A stretch of DNA of 64,000 nt from a virus. The stretch lies in IMG/VR virus record IMGVR_UViG_3300035145_003993, positions 147,365 to 211,364 of that record; one strand, written 5' to 3'. Position numbers and translations under genes: made by a program. This document shows, piece by piece, positions 18,135 to 26,691 of this stretch. Each line of letters opens with the position of its first letter. Position 1 is the stretch's first letter. Under the pieces are notes generated by a model. The model did no database searches. It was not told the DNA's origin and saw only the letters and a list, made by a program, of their open reading frames with translations.

Positions 18135-18739
18135 ATATCACCTAACTTGATTAAATGTCTAATTAAATTATTATCTTTCTCTTTAAAAGTCGTATAATGT
18201 TTTGCACAACGTGGCTCGTACATTCCTTTTGAACCAACTCTCTCTTCAGCAGATGCATTATTTATATCAAACATAGCTTCAGTAAAATAAGCATCTTGAT
18301 CACAATCAGTACAGACTGCTGGGCATATTTCTATTTTTGTTGCCCAAGGCATTATATTTTTTATATTCTCAAAAGGTACCTCGTTTGCGTCTAATTGAAT
18401 TGATGACACAATTATATTAATACCTTTACGATATAAAGAAATTAAAACAGAATCAATATCATGTATCATAAATGCTTCATCTACAGCAATCACTGTATTC
18501 GAATTATACATGTCTTCATTGACATAGCACAATATTTCTTCAGCATGATTAATACAAAATGCAGGATATGTTGCTCCTGTATGTGTGCTTATAGCTTCTT
18601 TCGTATAACGATTATCTCTTTTAGCTTTAAATGCTATTACTTTACGACCTTTATATAAAGATCGGTCTATATCTGACATTAGTTTTGTCGTTTTAGATCC
18701 GAACATAGGCCCTGTATATATTTTAAATGTTGGATTCAT
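18131..18739 (-). CDS. tdk: thymidine kinase (TK1 type II)
   Basis: 202 aa. P-loop GPMFGSKTTKL (residues 10-20), a DEAFM Walker-B-like motif, and the lasso zinc site CTDC...C-A-K-H near the C-terminus. Phosphorylates salvaged thymidine. Begins in ATGA overlap with a 30-codon frame. Part of a dCMP deaminase/TK/dNMP-kinase cluster. Confidence 0.95.
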   Translation of the reverse strand: MNPTFKIYTGPMFGSKTTKLMSDIDRSLYKGRKVIAFKAKRDNRYTKEAISTHTGATYPAFCINHAEEILCYVNEDMYNSNTVIAVDEAFMIHDIDSVLISLYRKGINIIVSSIQLDANEVPFENIKNIMPWATKIEICPAVCTDCDQDAYFTEAMFDINNASAEERVGSKGMYEPRCAKHYTTFKEKDNNLIRHLIKLGDI

Positions 18740-18828
18740 CTTCTATTTCTACTATCTTTATCATTTTCAATAACTTCTAATATCTCATTTTTACTAAATT
18801 TTTCTGGATTTAAAATTTCTTTAGACAC
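18736..18828 (-). CDS. possible 30-aa peptide with GTG start
   Basis: GTG at 18828 preceded by AAGGAAAAA, stop TGA overlapping the ATG of the thymidine kinase. Reads VSKEILNPEKFSKNEILEVI and a charged end. It fills the gap between the kinase gene and TK exactly; it may serve as a translational coupler. Confidence 0.45.
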   Translation of the reverse strand: MSKEILNPEKFSKNEILEVIENDKDSRNRR

Positions 18829-18837
18829 TTTTTCCTT

Positions 18838-19728
18838 TCAAGGTACGATATAAGCTGACCTAATATTAATTGTAAGTTCGATATCTACATCTTCTGGTAA
18901 AGAAATCTCACCAGCCGCTCTTACACTAAGTATCTTAAGAAATTCATAATCTGTCCATAAATCTTTTAAAACATTAGACTGTTTAAGAGTTACATCAACA
19001 TTTAAAGATTGATTTCTCCAAAGAAGATGAACGAATGAAATATTTTTATTTCCAGAATATGAAAAATTCCTATTATCTAATTTATTTTTTTTGCGTGAAT
19101 TACTTAAACCTGATCTTTCTAGAAATATTCTATTAGATAATTTATCTATAATTTGATTATAATATTTATTTTTTTCGGGATTATTTAATATTGTGTAATC
19201 AATATTATTGATGTCGATTTTTTCTTTACATTTTATGTCTAATAGTTCATTTTTTCCGCTCTTTATCACTAAAGATTTTATTAATTCTTGCGTAGGAATT
19301 TCGTTTAAAGAATTAATAAAAGAAATAGATTTTTGGCAATTTTCTTCAAGATTTTCACTTTCTATAAGTAAAACATTTGGATAATATTTTAAATTTGATT
19401 TAAGCAAATCTTCATAATATTTTCTTACTATTAGTATGCTATTTTCATCTTGACATTCATCACCTCTGATTTTTAATCTTTCTAAGATTGTTTTTTCACT
19501 AGGTAATAAAACAATATAAAGTATGTCAAGTCTATTTAGTTCTTTTAAAAGTTTATCATACCAAATCGATTCTATTCCTCTATCATAGAGTTTTGAATAA
19601 ACAATCATTGACATACAACTTCTATCTTGAATATTATAGATATAACCTGTTTCTTTATGAATTTTATTAAATAATGTAGTTTTACCACTACAGTCAGGTC
19701 CTTCAATAATAATATGTTGAAATCTCAT
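18838..19728 (-). CDS. thymidylate-kinase-like protein with C-terminal thymidylate-synthase-like domain
   Basis: Residues 1-170 are a P-loop dNMP kinase (IIIEGPDCSGKTTL, DR-x-x-x-S motif, ILERLKIRGDE). After a linker, residues about 205-296 (FVHLLWRNQSLNVDVTLKQS, then WTDYEFLKILSVRAAGEISL, then ELTINIRSAYIV) follow the C-terminal half of ThyA-type thymidylate synthases up to the nucleotide-binding 'GSAHIY' strand. The catalytic Cys region (PC) is absent, so the tail could bind nucleotide but not methylate. Fusion of phosphorylation and a TS-like binding domain is unusual. Divergent to the 69-aa plus-strand gene. Confidence 0.75.
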   Translation of the reverse strand: MRFQHIIIEGPDCSGKTTLFNKIHKETGYIYNIQDRSCMSMIVYSKLYDRGIESIWYDKLLKELNRLDILYIVLLPSEKTILERLKIRGDECQDENSILIVRKYYEDLLKSNLKYYPNVLLIESENLEENCQKSISFINSLNEIPTQELIKSLVIKSGKNELLDIKCKEKIDINNIDYTILNNPEKNKYYNQIIDKLSNRIFLERSGLSNSRKKNKLDNRNFSYSGNKNISFVHLLWRNQSLNVDVTLKQSNVLKDLWTDYEFLKILSVRAAGEISLPEDVDIELTINIRSAYIVP

Positions 19729-19762
19729 TTAAAACCTTTTTATATTTTATTGTATTAACTAA

Positions 19763-19778
19763 TATGTATATTTACATA
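19763..19778. promoter_or_regulatory. inverted repeat in a divergent intergenic region
   Basis: TATGTA at 19763-19768 and TACATA at 19773-19778 form a perfect 6-bp inverted repeat around a 4-bp spacer in the 63-bp region between the divergent kinase and 69-aa genes. It could be a small operator, for example for an RHH protein, or chance in AT-rich DNA. Confidence 0.3.
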
Positions 19779-19791
19779 CAAAGGAAAAACA

Positions 19792-20001
19792 ATGTACCAA
19801 ATTTTAGAAAATTATATACAACTTGTATTTGAAAACGAAAAAAATAAAAACAAAACGTTTAAAGATATACTTAATAGTTTAAAAAATAGTCAAAATCCTA
19901 AAAAGGTACTAAGAAATACAGATCCTATAGAAAGAAATACAGATCAAATAGGATTTGACCAATTAATTAAAAAATCTAGTAATTCTAATCAAACGCGTTA
20001 A
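19792..20001 (+). CDS. hypothetical 69-aa protein
   Basis: Plus-strand gene with a good AAAGGAAAA ribosome site. The N-terminal MYQILENYIQLVFENEKNK resembles the first residues of the HAD protein at 15912 and of the protein at 37562. The remainder is polar with two RNTD repeats. Its end overlaps the convergent dnaE stop by 17 bp. Function unknown. Confidence 0.65.
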   Translation: MYQILENYIQLVFENEKNKNKTFKDILNSLKNSQNPKKVLRNTDPIERNTDQIGFDQLIKKSSNSNQTR

Positions 20002-23000
20002 TCTTTTTAAGCTTAGCTAAACTTGATGACATACCCCAGTTAACATCATTACTAATATCAGCCAACCAAGTTGTAAATTCAATTTCACCTTCCATATCTC
20101 CCCATACTCGAAGCCATCCACTTCGATTATCAATATCGACGCATTTCCATCTCATAAATGATTTACCGTTTTTAGTTGTTTTTCTAATAACTTCTGTAAC
20201 AGTAAACCATCCAATTCCACGCTCACCTTTTGGTATATCAAAAATACTATTGATTTGCTTCTGTTTTAGTTTTTTAACTAAGCTTGGTGGAAACAATAAA
20301 TCGTCATTTGCATCATTACTGAGTTCAAAATAGTTTTTAATTTTAGTACTTCTTGACCAATCACTAACAACTCTGTATTGTGAGATTAACTTTTCGACAA
20401 TTGGAATGATTTCTTCACCATTTTTATTTGCTTTTTTAATAGCAGTTTTTGTCATTCCAAAGCTTCCTTTCTTTAAAATCATATAATTATCCAAGATTAA
20501 ATCATGCATTTGTTTGTGATTGTCTAGTGTTCCATCTTGAAATTCTTGGAGTGACTTAAATGCTTCCATCTTTGTTAGTGATGAAAAAGCTGTTTTATTC
20601 ATTTTTGAATGTTTCCATTCTCCTTCTTTATTGTAAAAAAGATCTTGTAAATTATTATATGGTCTATTTACAAATATTTCTTCAACAGCTTTGTCACCTA
20701 CTCCTTTAAGAGATGTCAACGGAGGAACAAACGATTTTAAATCTTCTGAATATTCCCATTGAGATCCTGAGTGATTTATATCAATTGCTGATATGTCATA
20801 TCCTAGTGCCTTAATTTCTGCAATTACTTTGGACATTCCTTTAGGATTACCATTTTCTGATTGTAAAACAGTTGCTAGCCAGTCTGTTTCGTAGTGTGTA
20901 TGAAGCCACGCAGCGTAATATGAGTCGATTGCATAAGAAACAGCATGACTTTTATTGAAACCGTAAACAGCAAAACCTTCTATTTCTTCCCAAAGTTTTT
21001 TAGATATATGTTCGGGTACATCATTAATTTCTTTTGCACCTTTAATAAACTTTTCTCTTGCAATTGTTTTTTCATCTTTTTTATTTCCCATTGTTGCGAG
21101 ATTATTCTTAACAAGGGTTTTTCTCAGCTTATCAGCTTCACCTGGATCAAAACCTGATAGTTTTTGTGCAAGTAACATAAATTGCTCTTGAAATACAACG
21201 TAAGAAAATGTTGGTCCTAAAACTTCTTCGATAATCGGATGATCGTATTTAATTTGTTCTGCGTTTTGTTTAGATTTAACATATTTTTTATGAACATTAG
21301 CTTTAAGAGGTCCAGGACGATAAATAGCAGTTAAAGCTGCTAATTCTTCAATACTTTCTGGTTTAGCTTCTAATGAAAAGTTTCTAGCTCCTGTATTTGT
21401 AAATTGGAATATTCCTACAAATCTTCCATCATGATATACATGCTTCCAGACATCTTGATCATTTTGTTCGTGAAATCTACAATTTAAATGTTTATCAAAG
21501 AATTTTTTAGCATCACTAAATTGTGGATTATTATTACCCTCCTTTTTAAGGATTCTATAAATACAATTTTCAATATCTTTTAATAAGGATAAACCTAAGA
21601 AATCAAATTTAATAAAACCATTATCTTCTAAGTTTCTAAAATTTAATCCTTCTGACCATGGTGTTTGTAATTCTCCTCTTACACCTACGATAGGCATAGT
21701 TGTTTCTAAATGTTCAGGATCAGCTACTAACACACCCCCTGCATGACGACCAATTGCTCTATTCTGCATAAACAAAGAAGCAATATGAGTTTCAACTTCA
21801 GGATATCTTTCCATAAAATCTTTATATTCTGGAGAATACTTTTTACAATCTTCATGCTTAAGAACAAAAACAGATTTTTCTTGATCGTCACCTTTTGCCA
21901 TTTTCATAACTTGATCGTGAAGAGGACCAGTTACTTTATTTACTTCATCATACGGAATATCATAAAACTTAGATATATCTTTAATAAGAGACTTAAGCTT
22001 TAAAGTATTAAAGTTAGAAACAGGAATAACAGCATCGTTTCCATATAATTCTTTTGCAGCATTAATTAACTCATCACGATCACCAGCATCTGTATCAATA
22101 TCAGGCCATGAAACCCTATGCCTTCCTAAGAATCTTGCCCAAAGAAGATCGTATGGAAGAGGGTCAACTTGTGTAATGCCTAATAAATAATTAACTAAAG
22201 AGCCAGCTCCTGATCCTCTTCCTGGCCCTAATAAAGTTTTCTTTTCAGCCTTCTTAAAAATTTCATACATCGTAATAAAATATGCTTCGTGACCAAGATA
22301 CTTTATATCTGATAATTCTTCTTTAGCACGATCAACATAAACTTGGTTTGTATGAAAACCATGGCTAACGAGTGAATCTTTAACTAAAGAAGATAAGTGT
22401 TGAAAAGGAGTTTTATTTGGAACGTTTATTGTAGGTAGTTTAACTCCTGTATCAATCCAAGTATCTTCAAATTCATTCCAAACGATATCATGAGTTCGAT
22501 TAATAGCATCACGAACTAATTCTTCATTACCTTTATAAAATTCATAAGTAGGATATGAATCAAGAAATTCTTCCCACATTTGAGAAGCATTTTTTGGATA
22601 TAATTCACACTTAAGATCTTCAAATTCTGGAAGAGAAAGATTATCTCTTTTTCCTAACCAACCAAGTTTTTTATATAATTCTCGAGCTTGCCATTTTTCA
22701 TTTGAAGGGTAATGTGAATCTGCTGTACAAATAAGAGGAATACCTGTTAATTTATGGTGTTCTATAAGATAATCATTAACAGTATGCTGTTTTTCTAATT
22801 TATTAAACTGTAATTCAAGTTTAAAATTGTTTTCTCCAACACAAGAAACAAACCTATCTGTTAGATTTAATAATTCTTTCTGAATTTGTTCACGTGATTG
22901 ATTATGAACTTCACCTCTTAAAATACGATTACTATAAATACCACCAAGGCAGTTGTGCACTAAAATATTGTTAGCAAAAAAATTGTGATTACCTTCAACA

Positions 23001-23080
23001 GTAATGTCGTAAACGTCAGAAGTCTCATCTATTTCTTCAATAATTTCAACTTCAATAAATTTTGTTTGAATGTCTTTCAA
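19985..23080 (-). CDS. dnaE: DNA polymerase III alpha subunit, C-terminal fragment carrying split-intein C half
   Basis: Residues 1-43 are an intein C-terminal half (block F VYDITVEGNHNFFANNI, block G LVHN followed by Cys44). From Cys44 the protein continues as family-C polymerase: rest of the PHP domain with TADSHYPS, catalytic aspartates in WPDIDTDAGD and FIKFDFLGL, finger and beta-binding regions, and an OB-like C-terminus. With the 203 N-terminal residues encoded at 24409-25017, splicing would give an 1191-aa DnaE, the normal length. The start is TTG with AAAAAGGAAT upstream, served by the promoter at 23100-23128. The phage replicative polymerase is thus bacterial-type, with no T4-like family-B polymerase in view. 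Confidence 0.95.
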   Translation of the reverse strand: MKDIQTKFIEVEIIEEIDETSDVYDITVEGNHNFFANNILVHNCLGGIYSNRILRGEVHNQSREQIQKELLNLTDRFVSCVGENNFKLELQFNKLEKQHTVNDYLIEHHKLTGIPLICTADSHYPSNEKWQARELYKKLGWLGKRDNLSLPEFEDLKCELYPKNASQMWEEFLDSYPTYEFYKGNEELVRDAINRTHDIVWNEFEDTWIDTGVKLPTINVPNKTPFQHLSSLVKDSLVSHGFHTNQVYVDRAKEELSDIKYLGHEAYFITMYEIFKKAEKKTLLGPGRGSGAGSLVNYLLGITQVDPLPYDLLWARFLGRHRVSWPDIDTDAGDRDELINAAKELYGNDAVIPVSNFNTLKLKSLIKDISKFYDIPYDEVNKVTGPLHDQVMKMAKGDDQEKSVFVLKHEDCKKYSPEYKDFMERYPEVETHIASLFMQNRAIGRHAGGVLVADPEHLETTMPIVGVRGELQTPWSEGLNFRNLEDNGFIKFDFLGLSLLKDIENCIYRILKKEGNNNPQFSDAKKFFDKHLNCRFHEQNDQDVWKHVYHDGRFVGIFQFTNTGARNFSLEAKPESIEELAALTAIYRPGPLKANVHKKYVKSKQNAEQIKYDHPIIEEVLGPTFSYVVFQEQFMLLAQKLSGFDPGEADKLRKTLVKNNLATMGNKKDEKTIAREKFIKGAKEINDVPEHISKKLWEEIEGFAVYGFNKSHAVSYAIDSYYAAWLHTHYETDWLATVLQSENGNPKGMSKVIAEIKALGYDISAIDINHSGSQWEYSEDLKSFVPPLTSLKGVGDKAVEEIFVNRPYNNLQDLFYNKEGEWKHSKMNKTAFSSLTKMEAFKSLQEFQDGTLDNHKQMHDLILDNYMILKKGSFGMTKTAIKKANKNGEEIIPIVEKLISQYRVVSDWSRSTKIKNYFELSNDANDDLLFPPSLVKKLKQKQINSIFDIPKGERGIGWFTVTEVIRKTTKNGKSFMRWKCVDIDNRSGWLRVWGDMEGEIEFTTWLADISNDVNWGMSSSLAKLKKINAFD
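22952..23080 (-). other. split intein C-terminal half (DnaE)
   Basis: 43 residues ending HN, followed by Cys as the +1 extein residue. Contains the block F/G pattern DITVEGNHNFFANNILVHN. Expected to pair with the N half at 24100-24408 and splice in trans; there is no endonuclease inside either half. Confidence 0.93.
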
Positions 23081-23099
23081 AATTATTCCTTTTTATTAG

Positions 23100-23128
23100 A
23101 ATATAATACAATTAGTTAATATTTACAC
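23100..23128 (-). promoter_or_regulatory. GTGTAAA-N16-TATATT promoter for dnaE C fragment
   Basis: GTGTAAA at 23122-23128 and TATATT at 23100-23105 with exactly 16 bp between. The -35 box lies in the last codons of the homing endonuclease, and the start site would fall just before the AAAAAGGAAT ribosome site of dnaE-C. It makes the second dnaE fragment independent of the first. Confidence 0.75.
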
Positions 23129-24062
23129 TTTCATTAATTAAATCAATTGTATTATCAATTTCATTTTCCCATATAATCAAGTAGTTATAGTTTCTTTTTT
23201 TTGCTATCTTCATTTTGTAAGAATCAGCATTCCAAATATCACCTGCTTTTATTTTTCCTCTTGGGAAATCAAGAATGCTATTTTCATTATATAGAGAAGG
23301 GTGTGCGTGCCAAAATAGACCATGGCATTCAATGATTAAATTAAACTTTGGCAGATAAAAATCATATATGTAACATCTTTTGTTGTATAATAATTCATCT
23401 TTTGTCAAATTAATTCGATATTGAATAGAATAGTCAATGTTATTTTCTCTTAATAATCTTTCAATTCTTTTTTCTGTTTTAGGTTGTGATGTTTTTTTAA
23501 GAGCACCAATTGCACCTTTAACAGCTCTTTCTGAAATTATTGCATTTGCATTATCCTTACTTAATCCTTTCTTAAGCCAAAACTCAATGCAAAATGGAGA
23601 ATTTGATCGTTTATAGTTAGATAAACTTTCTTTTGCATCTTCAATATTTTCCGTTTTTTCTATCCAATACTCTAAAGTTTGTTTTTGGTTGTAAGGTTTA
23701 CCTGACTTTTTTCTAGTTTTAACTGTTCCTTTTTGTCCTTTTAAAGAAGTCTTCAAATAGTAACTTTCAATTTCTTTTATTGAAGTGTTTTTTGGAAATT
23801 TAAACTGACTTCTGAATGCTGTTGAAGTTTTTTGATTATCTACATGAAGCTTAAAACCGATTTTGTCTTTTAAAAGAATAGAAAAAGTTTGCTGTGATAT
23901 ATTTAACTCATTAAAGCATTTTCTATTGTCACGATTAATCATTTGATATAACATTGAAAACGAGTAAAGTTTATTAATAAAACCTTGTATTTCTTCTTTT
24001 GAGTAATAAGAAAAAAGTATTTCTTCTCTAATTTTCCATATATTTGTTTTTTTTGTTTTCAT
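23112..24062 (-). CDS. Vsr-like (EDxHD) homing endonuclease between the two dnaE fragments
   Basis: 316 aa. The C-terminal 100 residues hold IYDFYLPKFNLIIECHGLFW, HAHP, a later KMKIAKK and YLIIWENEI: the very-short-patch-repair endonuclease fold with Asp, Glu, His and Trp in the EDxHD arrangement described for endonucleases inside fractured split-intein genes. The N-terminal part is basic, repeat-like and probably DNA-recognising (NUMOD-like). A strong AGGAGG ribosome site precedes the ATG. Presumably cuts intein-free dnaE alleles at the insertion site and spreads the whole cassette. Confidence 0.88.
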   Translation of the reverse strand: MKTKKTNIWKIREEILFSYYSKEEIQGFINKLYSFSMLYQMINRDNRKCFNELNISQQTFSILLKDKIGFKLHVDNQKTSTAFRSQFKFPKNTSIKEIESYYLKTSLKGQKGTVKTRKKSGKPYNQKQTLEYWIEKTENIEDAKESLSNYKRSNSPFCIEFWLKKGLSKDNANAIISERAVKGAIGALKKTSQPKTEKRIERLLRENNIDYSIQYRINLTKDELLYNKRCYIYDFYLPKFNLIIECHGLFWHAHPSLYNENSILDFPRGKIKAGDIWNADSYKMKIAKKRNYNYLIIWENEIDNTIDLINESVNIN

Positions 24063-24099
24063 TATATTATCCTCCTAGGCACATATTATATATTCTGCT

Positions 24100-24408
24100 T
24101 CAGAGGTTAATATTAATAATTATATCACCTTTAACAATATCTTTTGTATCAATCCATCCTTTGTCTTTAACAAGAACACGATGATCAGGTGTAAGTTTGA
24201 TTTCGTTACCTTCTTTGTCTTTAATTCTCATAAGCTTAGCACCTCCTCGGGTTTTGTCACCCCAGATTACTTTTTTAAATTCAGCTTTGCTAGTATATTC
24301 ATTATAAGAAAGAACTTGGATTTCTTCACCTTTATTAAATCTTTCTACAACTTCTTTAATAGATAGATTTCCAGATGAAGTTTGTAAAGTTGTGTCAGGA
24401 TGAAGACA
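24100..24408 (-). other. split intein N-terminal half (DnaE)
   Basis: 102 residues from Cys204. Block A is CLHPDTTLQT and block B is IKLTPDHRVLV with the catalytic Thr-x-x-His. It ends at a stop codon with no endonuclease domain, as in naturally split inteins. Confidence 0.93.
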
Positions 24409-25017
24409 AGCTGTAGATATGTGTAATCCTTCACCATGTTCTTGAAGCATTTGAAAATCAATACGTGGGTATCTATAAAAACCATATTTATACGATTTTT
24501 TAACTAAAGTAAATAAATTGTGAAGACCTTTTTGGTTTTTTGCTGTAACTACCAAATGATATCTTCTTTTCCACTCATCTTTAAGGATATCAACATTTTT
24601 TGTTTCATCTTCGTCTTCAACAACTAATCCGCCACTTTCATCATCTGCGTCAATATCAACTTTTTCTTTTGATTTCCTTTCAGCAGCAGCGGCAGATTTT
24701 GCGTCTTTTACTGCTTGTTTGTGAGCAGCATATTCTTCAGACCATTGTTGAAGTGAAGGAACAAAATAAAATTCAACTCCATAAATTTGTCTATAATTCC
24801 TTCCTGATTTTTGCATTCTAATTGTATGAGATCTTGCATGAGCAAGACCATTACCGTTACCATGGTCTGTTAGTGCCCATGCATCCATACCCTGAGATTC
24901 AGACAAAACAAAATCAATATGATCAGATGGGTATCCTAATCCATCGAATGTTGAAAACGTGCTGTGTGCATGAAGACCGACAAATCTATCTGGTGGTGTT
25001 ATTAAATCAATAGACAA
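24100..25017 (-). CDS. dnaE: DNA polymerase III alpha subunit, N-terminal fragment carrying split-intein N half
   Basis: Residues 1-203 are the PHP domain start: FVGLHAHSTFS, ALTDHGNGNGL, IYGVEFYF and RRYHLVVTAKN retain PHP metal ligands, so PHP-linked proofreading is conceivable. A charged insert lies at residues 85-125. At HISTA/CLHPDT the sequence switches to an intein N half (102 aa). The host gene resumes at CLGG in the other fragment; SxACLGG is a conserved DnaE stretch, which fixes the junction. The start is TTG with AAAGG upstream; an ATG is absent. Confidence 0.95.
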   Translation of the reverse strand: MSIDLITPPDRFVGLHAHSTFSTFDGLGYPSDHIDFVLSESQGMDAWALTDHGNGNGLAHARSHTIRMQKSGRNYRQIYGVEFYFVPSLQQWSEEYAAHKQAVKDAKSAAAAERKSKEKVDIDADDESGGLVVEDEDETKNVDILKDEWKRRYHLVVTAKNQKGLHNLFTLVKKSYKYGFYRYPRIDFQMLQEHGEGLHISTACLHPDTTLQTSSGNLSIKEVVERFNKGEEIQVLSYNEYTSKAEFKKVIWGDKTRGGAKLMRIKDKEGNEIKLTPDHRVLVKDKGWIDTKDIVKGDIIININL

Positions 25018-25045
25018 ATTATATACCTTTCTTTTTTTATTTATT

Positions 25046-25294
25046 TTATTTTTCTGATTTTAAAATGTTAATAACTTTTATATCACGAGTTTTAATATCA
25101 TATATTTTATTACTATTTACATCAAGCATTTTATAACTAAAAAATCTTTTATTTCCGTATTTTGTTTTATTTTCAAATAAAAAATTTCTATCTAAAACCA
25201 AAGCTGTTCTCGGACCTGAAAATTGATTTCTAAATATTTTATGTTCAAATGTTACAAGATCAGAAACTTCTAATCCTTTTGAATAAGAAGACAT
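25046..25294 (-). CDS. hypothetical 82-aa protein
   Basis: Beta-rich small protein (VSDLVTFEHKIF, TALVLDRNFLFENKTKYGNK, SYKMLDVNSNKIYDI), reminiscent of the small SH3-like barrels also seen in the 69-aa and 76-aa proteins at 29054 and 26773. Lies between a strong promoter and dnaE-N, so it is probably the leader gene of that transcript. Function unknown. Confidence 0.75.
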   Translation of the reverse strand: MSSYSKGLEVSDLVTFEHKIFRNQFSGPRTALVLDRNFLFENKTKYGNKRFFSYKMLDVNSNKIYDIKTRDIKVINILKSEK

Positions 25295-25341
25295 ATAAAT
25301 TCCTTATTTTTATATTTCATTTAAATGTTTTTTTATAGTTT

Positions 25342-25370
25342 ATTATATTTATTAAATAATTAATTTACAC
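25342..25370 (-). promoter_or_regulatory. GTGTAAA-N16-TATAAT promoter (25046 gene and dnaE-N)
   Basis: GTGTAAA at 25364-25370 and a perfect TATAAT at 25342-25347. The only upstream element for the 82-aa gene and the N-terminal dnaE fragment. Confidence 0.8.
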
Positions 25371-25394
25371 TTAAAAAATACAATAAGGTTTATA

Positions 25395-25493
25395 ATGAAA
25401 ACTAAAGAAATATTAAGAGAATGGAATTTATTTTTAAAAAATATATTGAGACTCTTATTTCTTAAATATTGTATTATACTAATCGTTCAATAA
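25395..25493 (+). CDS. possible 32-aa plus-strand peptide or gene remnant
   Basis: ATG at 25395 with AAGG upstream; reads MKTKEILREWNLFLKN and then a hydrophobic stretch. The start resembles the N-terminus of the 140-aa protein at 36564 (W-x-x-FL). It overlaps the photolyase stop by 15 bp. It may be a remnant of a longer plus-strand gene. Confidence 0.3.
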   Translation: MKTKEILREWNLFLKNILRLLFLKYCIILIVQ

Positions 25494-26657
25494 TTTTAAA
25501 GTTCTTTCTTGATTAAATCTCATAACTTTTCCATATTGTAATTTAAAACTTTCAACACAGTTTACAATATTATTTGGACTTTGAGCATCTTCACAGTGTG
25601 TATTAAAAAAATCAATTAAAGTTTCTAATGATTTTAAACCTCCACCAAGATTCCAATAACATTCTCCTGCGAACCACATTCTAGATCTATTAGGCATCCA
25701 CCTATTTTTAATACACTGTTTTATTTCTTTGTTAAGGTAATCATTTTTTGTATTTCCATTCATAATATCTTTTTTTGATAAAACGGGAGTAAAAGTATTA
25801 TTTAATAAATTGTTATAAGACTTTTCATCTAAAAGTTTTTTTGAAATACTATCTACACTATCTAAAAAACTTATTTCTTTAATTCTACATTTTCTAATAC
25901 AAATTTCTCTAAATGCTAATTGTCTAAGAATAGGTATAATTGGATTATCCTTTTCAATAAACCTTGGAGAAAGTGATAAAACTAAATGTGTTATTACCCT
26001 TGGATCAATTAAACCATGATGTAAAAATTTAGAAAGTTTTGTACTTCCTTCTCTTTCATTTCTTGTTTTATGATAAGATAAAACCTTTTCTTTGAATCTT
26101 TTTAAAATGTTACAAACATTTTTATGAGTTTTCAAAGATAAATTATGATTAATTTTATATAATTCGCCTATACTCCCAAAATCATTTATTTTATTATAAT
26201 TACAAAATATTTCTTCTTTCTTTAGTCTATTTTTTGTCCAATAGATCCATCTACTTTTTGCTGTCATTTTTGTACAAGACTCAATATAAGAGTCAGAATC
26301 GACTTCTTCTACATTAATATTATTAAATTTTAATTTTTCTGAAAAAAGAGGTTTATCGTAATATACTTTTTCGATATTTTCATTTTTACAAAAATCTTCA
26401 ATTAATGCAACAGGATTTTTTGATTTAATTATTTTAAGATTTAAATCATAATTTTCTTTTAATCTGCTTGAAAAATAATTTAATGATTCGTAATAAAATA
26501 GATTATTATTATTTTTATAATAATTTTTATTATTATCATTTAAATAATAATTTGAAATATATACAACACAAATATTTTTATAAGAAGATATAGCTTTTTT
26601 AAAAATAAAACTGTTTGTTCTAAAAGAATGATCAATTATAATTAGACATTTAGACAT
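25479..26657 (-). CDS. photolyase/cryptochrome-family protein
   Basis: 392 aa. The N-terminal Rossmann-like domain starts CLIIIDHSFRTNSF. The C-terminal FAD-domain signatures are GSTKLSKFLHHGLIDPR (residues 204-220), RQLAFREICIRKC (245-257) and WMPNRSRMWFAGECYW (320-335), the counterpart of the family's 'W-x-H-N-R-x-R-M'. The middle is shorter and more divergent than in cellular photolyases. The likely role is light-driven repair of UV dimers in phage DNA; substrate and FAD binding need confirmation. Two tandem GTGTAAA promoters lie directly upstream. Confidence 0.8.
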   Translation of the reverse strand: MSKCLIIIDHSFRTNSFIFKKAISSYKNICVVYISNYYLNDNNKNYYKNNNNLFYYESLNYFSSRLKENYDLNLKIIKSKNPVALIEDFCKNENIEKVYYDKPLFSEKLKFNNINVEEVDSDSYIESCTKMTAKSRWIYWTKNRLKKEEIFCNYNKINDFGSIGELYKINHNLSLKTHKNVCNILKRFKEKVLSYHKTRNEREGSTKLSKFLHHGLIDPRVITHLVLSLSPRFIEKDNPIIPILRQLAFREICIRKCRIKEISFLDSVDSISKKLLDEKSYNNLLNNTFTPVLSKKDIMNGNTKNDYLNKEIKQCIKNRWMPNRSRMWFAGECYWNLGGGLKSLETLIDFFNTHCEDAQSPNNIVNCVESFKLQYGKVMRFNQERTLKLLND

Positions 26658-26691
26658 ATAAACTCTTTTTATTAATTATTATTTATTTTTT

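Noticed and set aside
19985-25017. dnaE broken by frameshift or mis-assembly (pseudogene)
   Set aside because: Both breaks coincide with intein block A and blocks F/G, the extein is complete, and an endonuclease gene lies between; the nrdA locus shows the same design.
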